DNA from: Spirochaetales bacterium
GTDB lineage: Bacteria; Spirochaetota; Spirochaetia; Treponematales; UBA12059
Direction of reading: 5' to 3'
NCBI GenBank assembly: GCA_016938515.1
Contig: JAFGUM010000168.1
Span: forward strand, 1 to 6,707
Length of the DNA stretch: 6,707 nt
Of the stretch, positions 5,853 to 6,707 are shown piece after piece. Below the pieces are notes generated by a model. It worked only from the letters and a program-made list of their open reading frames with translations, did no database searches and was not told where the DNA came from. Both the position numbers and the translations under genes were made by a program. The stretch's first letter is position 1; each line of letters starts with the position of its first letter.

Positions 5853-6371
5853 ATGAATACACGACACAAAGCCAGGCCACTGGACGCGGAATCGTTTCTG
5901 GACACGGCGTCTCTGCCGTTTACCCGTAATCCGGAGGCGGCCAGAGCCACCACCGAAGCCATCATGGCGAGCGTCCGCGGGAGCAAAGGTCGGCAGCGCG
6001 TCTGGCGTATCGCGCCCAGGGCCAGGCGTATAGTCAGTCTGGCGGTAGCCGCGGCGCTCATCGCGGCACTGTCGTCGGTCTTGACCTTCAGCTACCTGCG
6101 CGCGAGCGGTTTGGTAGATGTGCGCTTTGTGCTGGTAGCGCCCGAGGCGTCTTGTGTGCATCTCGCCGCTGATTTTAACCGCTGGTCGCCCGAGGGCTAT
6201 GAAATGAAGCGAAATGACGATGGCAGCTGGGAAATAACCGTACCACTGCGCAAGGGCCGTGCGTACGCGTACAACTTTATAATCGACGGTGAACGGTGGA
6301 TCGCGGATCCTTCGTCTGCCCAGGTGCTGGACGATGGTTTCGGAGGATCGAGTTCGTCGATTTCGTTGTAG
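5853..6371 (+). CDS. Membrane protein with extracytoplasmic CBM48/AMPK-type glycogen-binding domain, putative anti-sigma factor
   Basis: The 172-residue product has three parts. A hydrophilic N-terminal piece (1-58) ends in a basic stretch (KGRQRVWRIAPRARR, 46-59), which predicts a cytoplasmic side. One membrane helix follows (about 60-82, IVSLAVAAALIAALSSVLTFSYL). Residues 88-172 form an E-set/CBM48 domain: RFVLVAPEASCVHLAADFNRW (91-111), the GSWEITVPL strand (124-132), YAYNFIIDGERWIADP (138-153) and DDGFGG (160-165). W111 and W149 fit the aromatic glucan-binding residues of the AMPK beta subunit; the Asn usually found after DGFGG is replaced by Ser. Its start lies within 20 bp of the sigma factor stop, suggesting translational coupling, and that is the standard place for an anti-sigma gene. 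I see no zinc anti-sigma motif (H-x3-C-x2-C), so that role is inference. The start may instead be ATG 5835, six codons upstream; neither has a strong ribosome site. Confidence 0.82.
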   Translation: MNTRHKARPLDAESFLDTASLPFTRNPEAARATTEAIMASVRGSKGRQRVWRIAPRARRIVSLAVAAALIAALSSVLTFSYLRASGLVDVRFVLVAPEASCVHLAADFNRWSPEGYEMKRNDDGSWEITVPLRKGRAYAYNFIIDGERWIADPSSAQVLDDGFGGSSSSISL

Positions 6372-6383
6372 GAGGAGCCGGCG

Positions 6384-6707
6384 ATGTCTGTGAGAGTATT
6401 GATTTCGGATACGCTACGGGTTTTGATGCTCATGGGGCTATTACTGGCCTCTACGCTGGTGTTTGGCCAGCCCGCAGCCAGACAGGGCGGAGGATCGGCC
6501 TCTCCACCAACTATCAATCCGCCCGCAAGCGGCGCTGCCGGTTCCTCGCAGAATGGTCTCAAGGCGGGTGGAGCGGACTCCGGAACGACTGAACGGGGCG
6601 ACACTCCCGGCTTTCGTCTCGATGGCGAAACCGGTTATCCGTCAGGGAGTTTTGACGAGTGGCTCGACTCGTTCCGTGACGGCCAGCGACTGGCGGATGT
6701 CCGTGAC
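6384..6707 (+). CDS. Exported protein of unknown function, 3' end beyond the window
   Basis: I translated 108 residues from the ATG at 6384, open to the window edge. GGAGGAG (6371-6377), which overlaps the stop codon of the preceding gene by one base, gives an excellent ribosome site eight bases before the ATG. The N-terminus is a signal peptide: MSVRVLISDTLRVLMLMG, then LLLASTLVFG, with likely cleavage near G28/Q29. A Gly/Ser/Ala/Pro-rich linker (about 31-76, PAARQGGGSASPPT onwards) follows, and a folded part seems to begin at about 77 (GFRLDGETGYPSGSFDEWLDSFRDGQRL). No lipobox Cys. I do not recognise the family. Tight spacing places it as the third gene of the sigma factor operon, so it may be a target, sensor partner or envelope component of that system. 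Confidence 0.85.
   Translation, partial: MSVRVLISDTLRVLMLMGLLLASTLVFGQPAARQGGGSASPPTINPPASGAAGSSQNGLKAGGADSGTTERGDTPGFRLDGETGYPSGSFDEWLDSFRDGQRLADVRD

Overview
The window is a GC-rich (high-50s % by eye) stretch of bacterial chromosome with dense coding on both strands. A DUF4954-type protein beside a glucose-6-phosphate dehydrogenase suggests a spirochaete of the Treponema/Spirochaeta kind (inference). The isoleucine codon ATA is strikingly frequent for such a composition. No RNA genes, CRISPR arrays, prophage or transposase genes were seen.

Left part, minus strand (1-2165): zwf, encoding glucose-6-phosphate 1-dehydrogenase, lacks only its last few codons at the window edge. Behind a 176-bp gap lies an unrecognised 189-residue, probably soluble helical protein. 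The gap carries a perfect 17-bp inverted repeat (1480-1496 / 1578-1594). The small protein gene has no visible ribosome binding site and a consensus -35 box placed so that its mRNA may be leaderless.

Middle, plus strand (2319-4538): a 739-residue DUF4954-family protein with left-handed beta-helix-like repeats and a helical C-terminal part. It is read divergently from the 189-residue gene, from a good sigma-70-type promoter with a short hairpin in the leader. Its stop codon abuts a 12-bp hairpin whose T-run serves the opposite strand, so the hairpin terminates the convergent gene at 4593-5075, which encodes a small exported Thr/Gln-rich protein.

Right part, plus strand (5231-6707): an apparent operon of an ECF-type sigma factor, a single-pass membrane protein with a predicted extracytoplasmic CBM48/AMPK-type glycogen-binding domain, and the start of another exported protein. 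The membrane protein sits where an anti-sigma factor is normally found. The most interesting reading is a sigma/anti-sigma pair in which a glucan-binding fold is the outside sensor. The divergent exported-protein gene and the 14-bp perfect palindrome between it and the sigma gene may belong to the same regulatory unit. None of this is proven by sequence alone.
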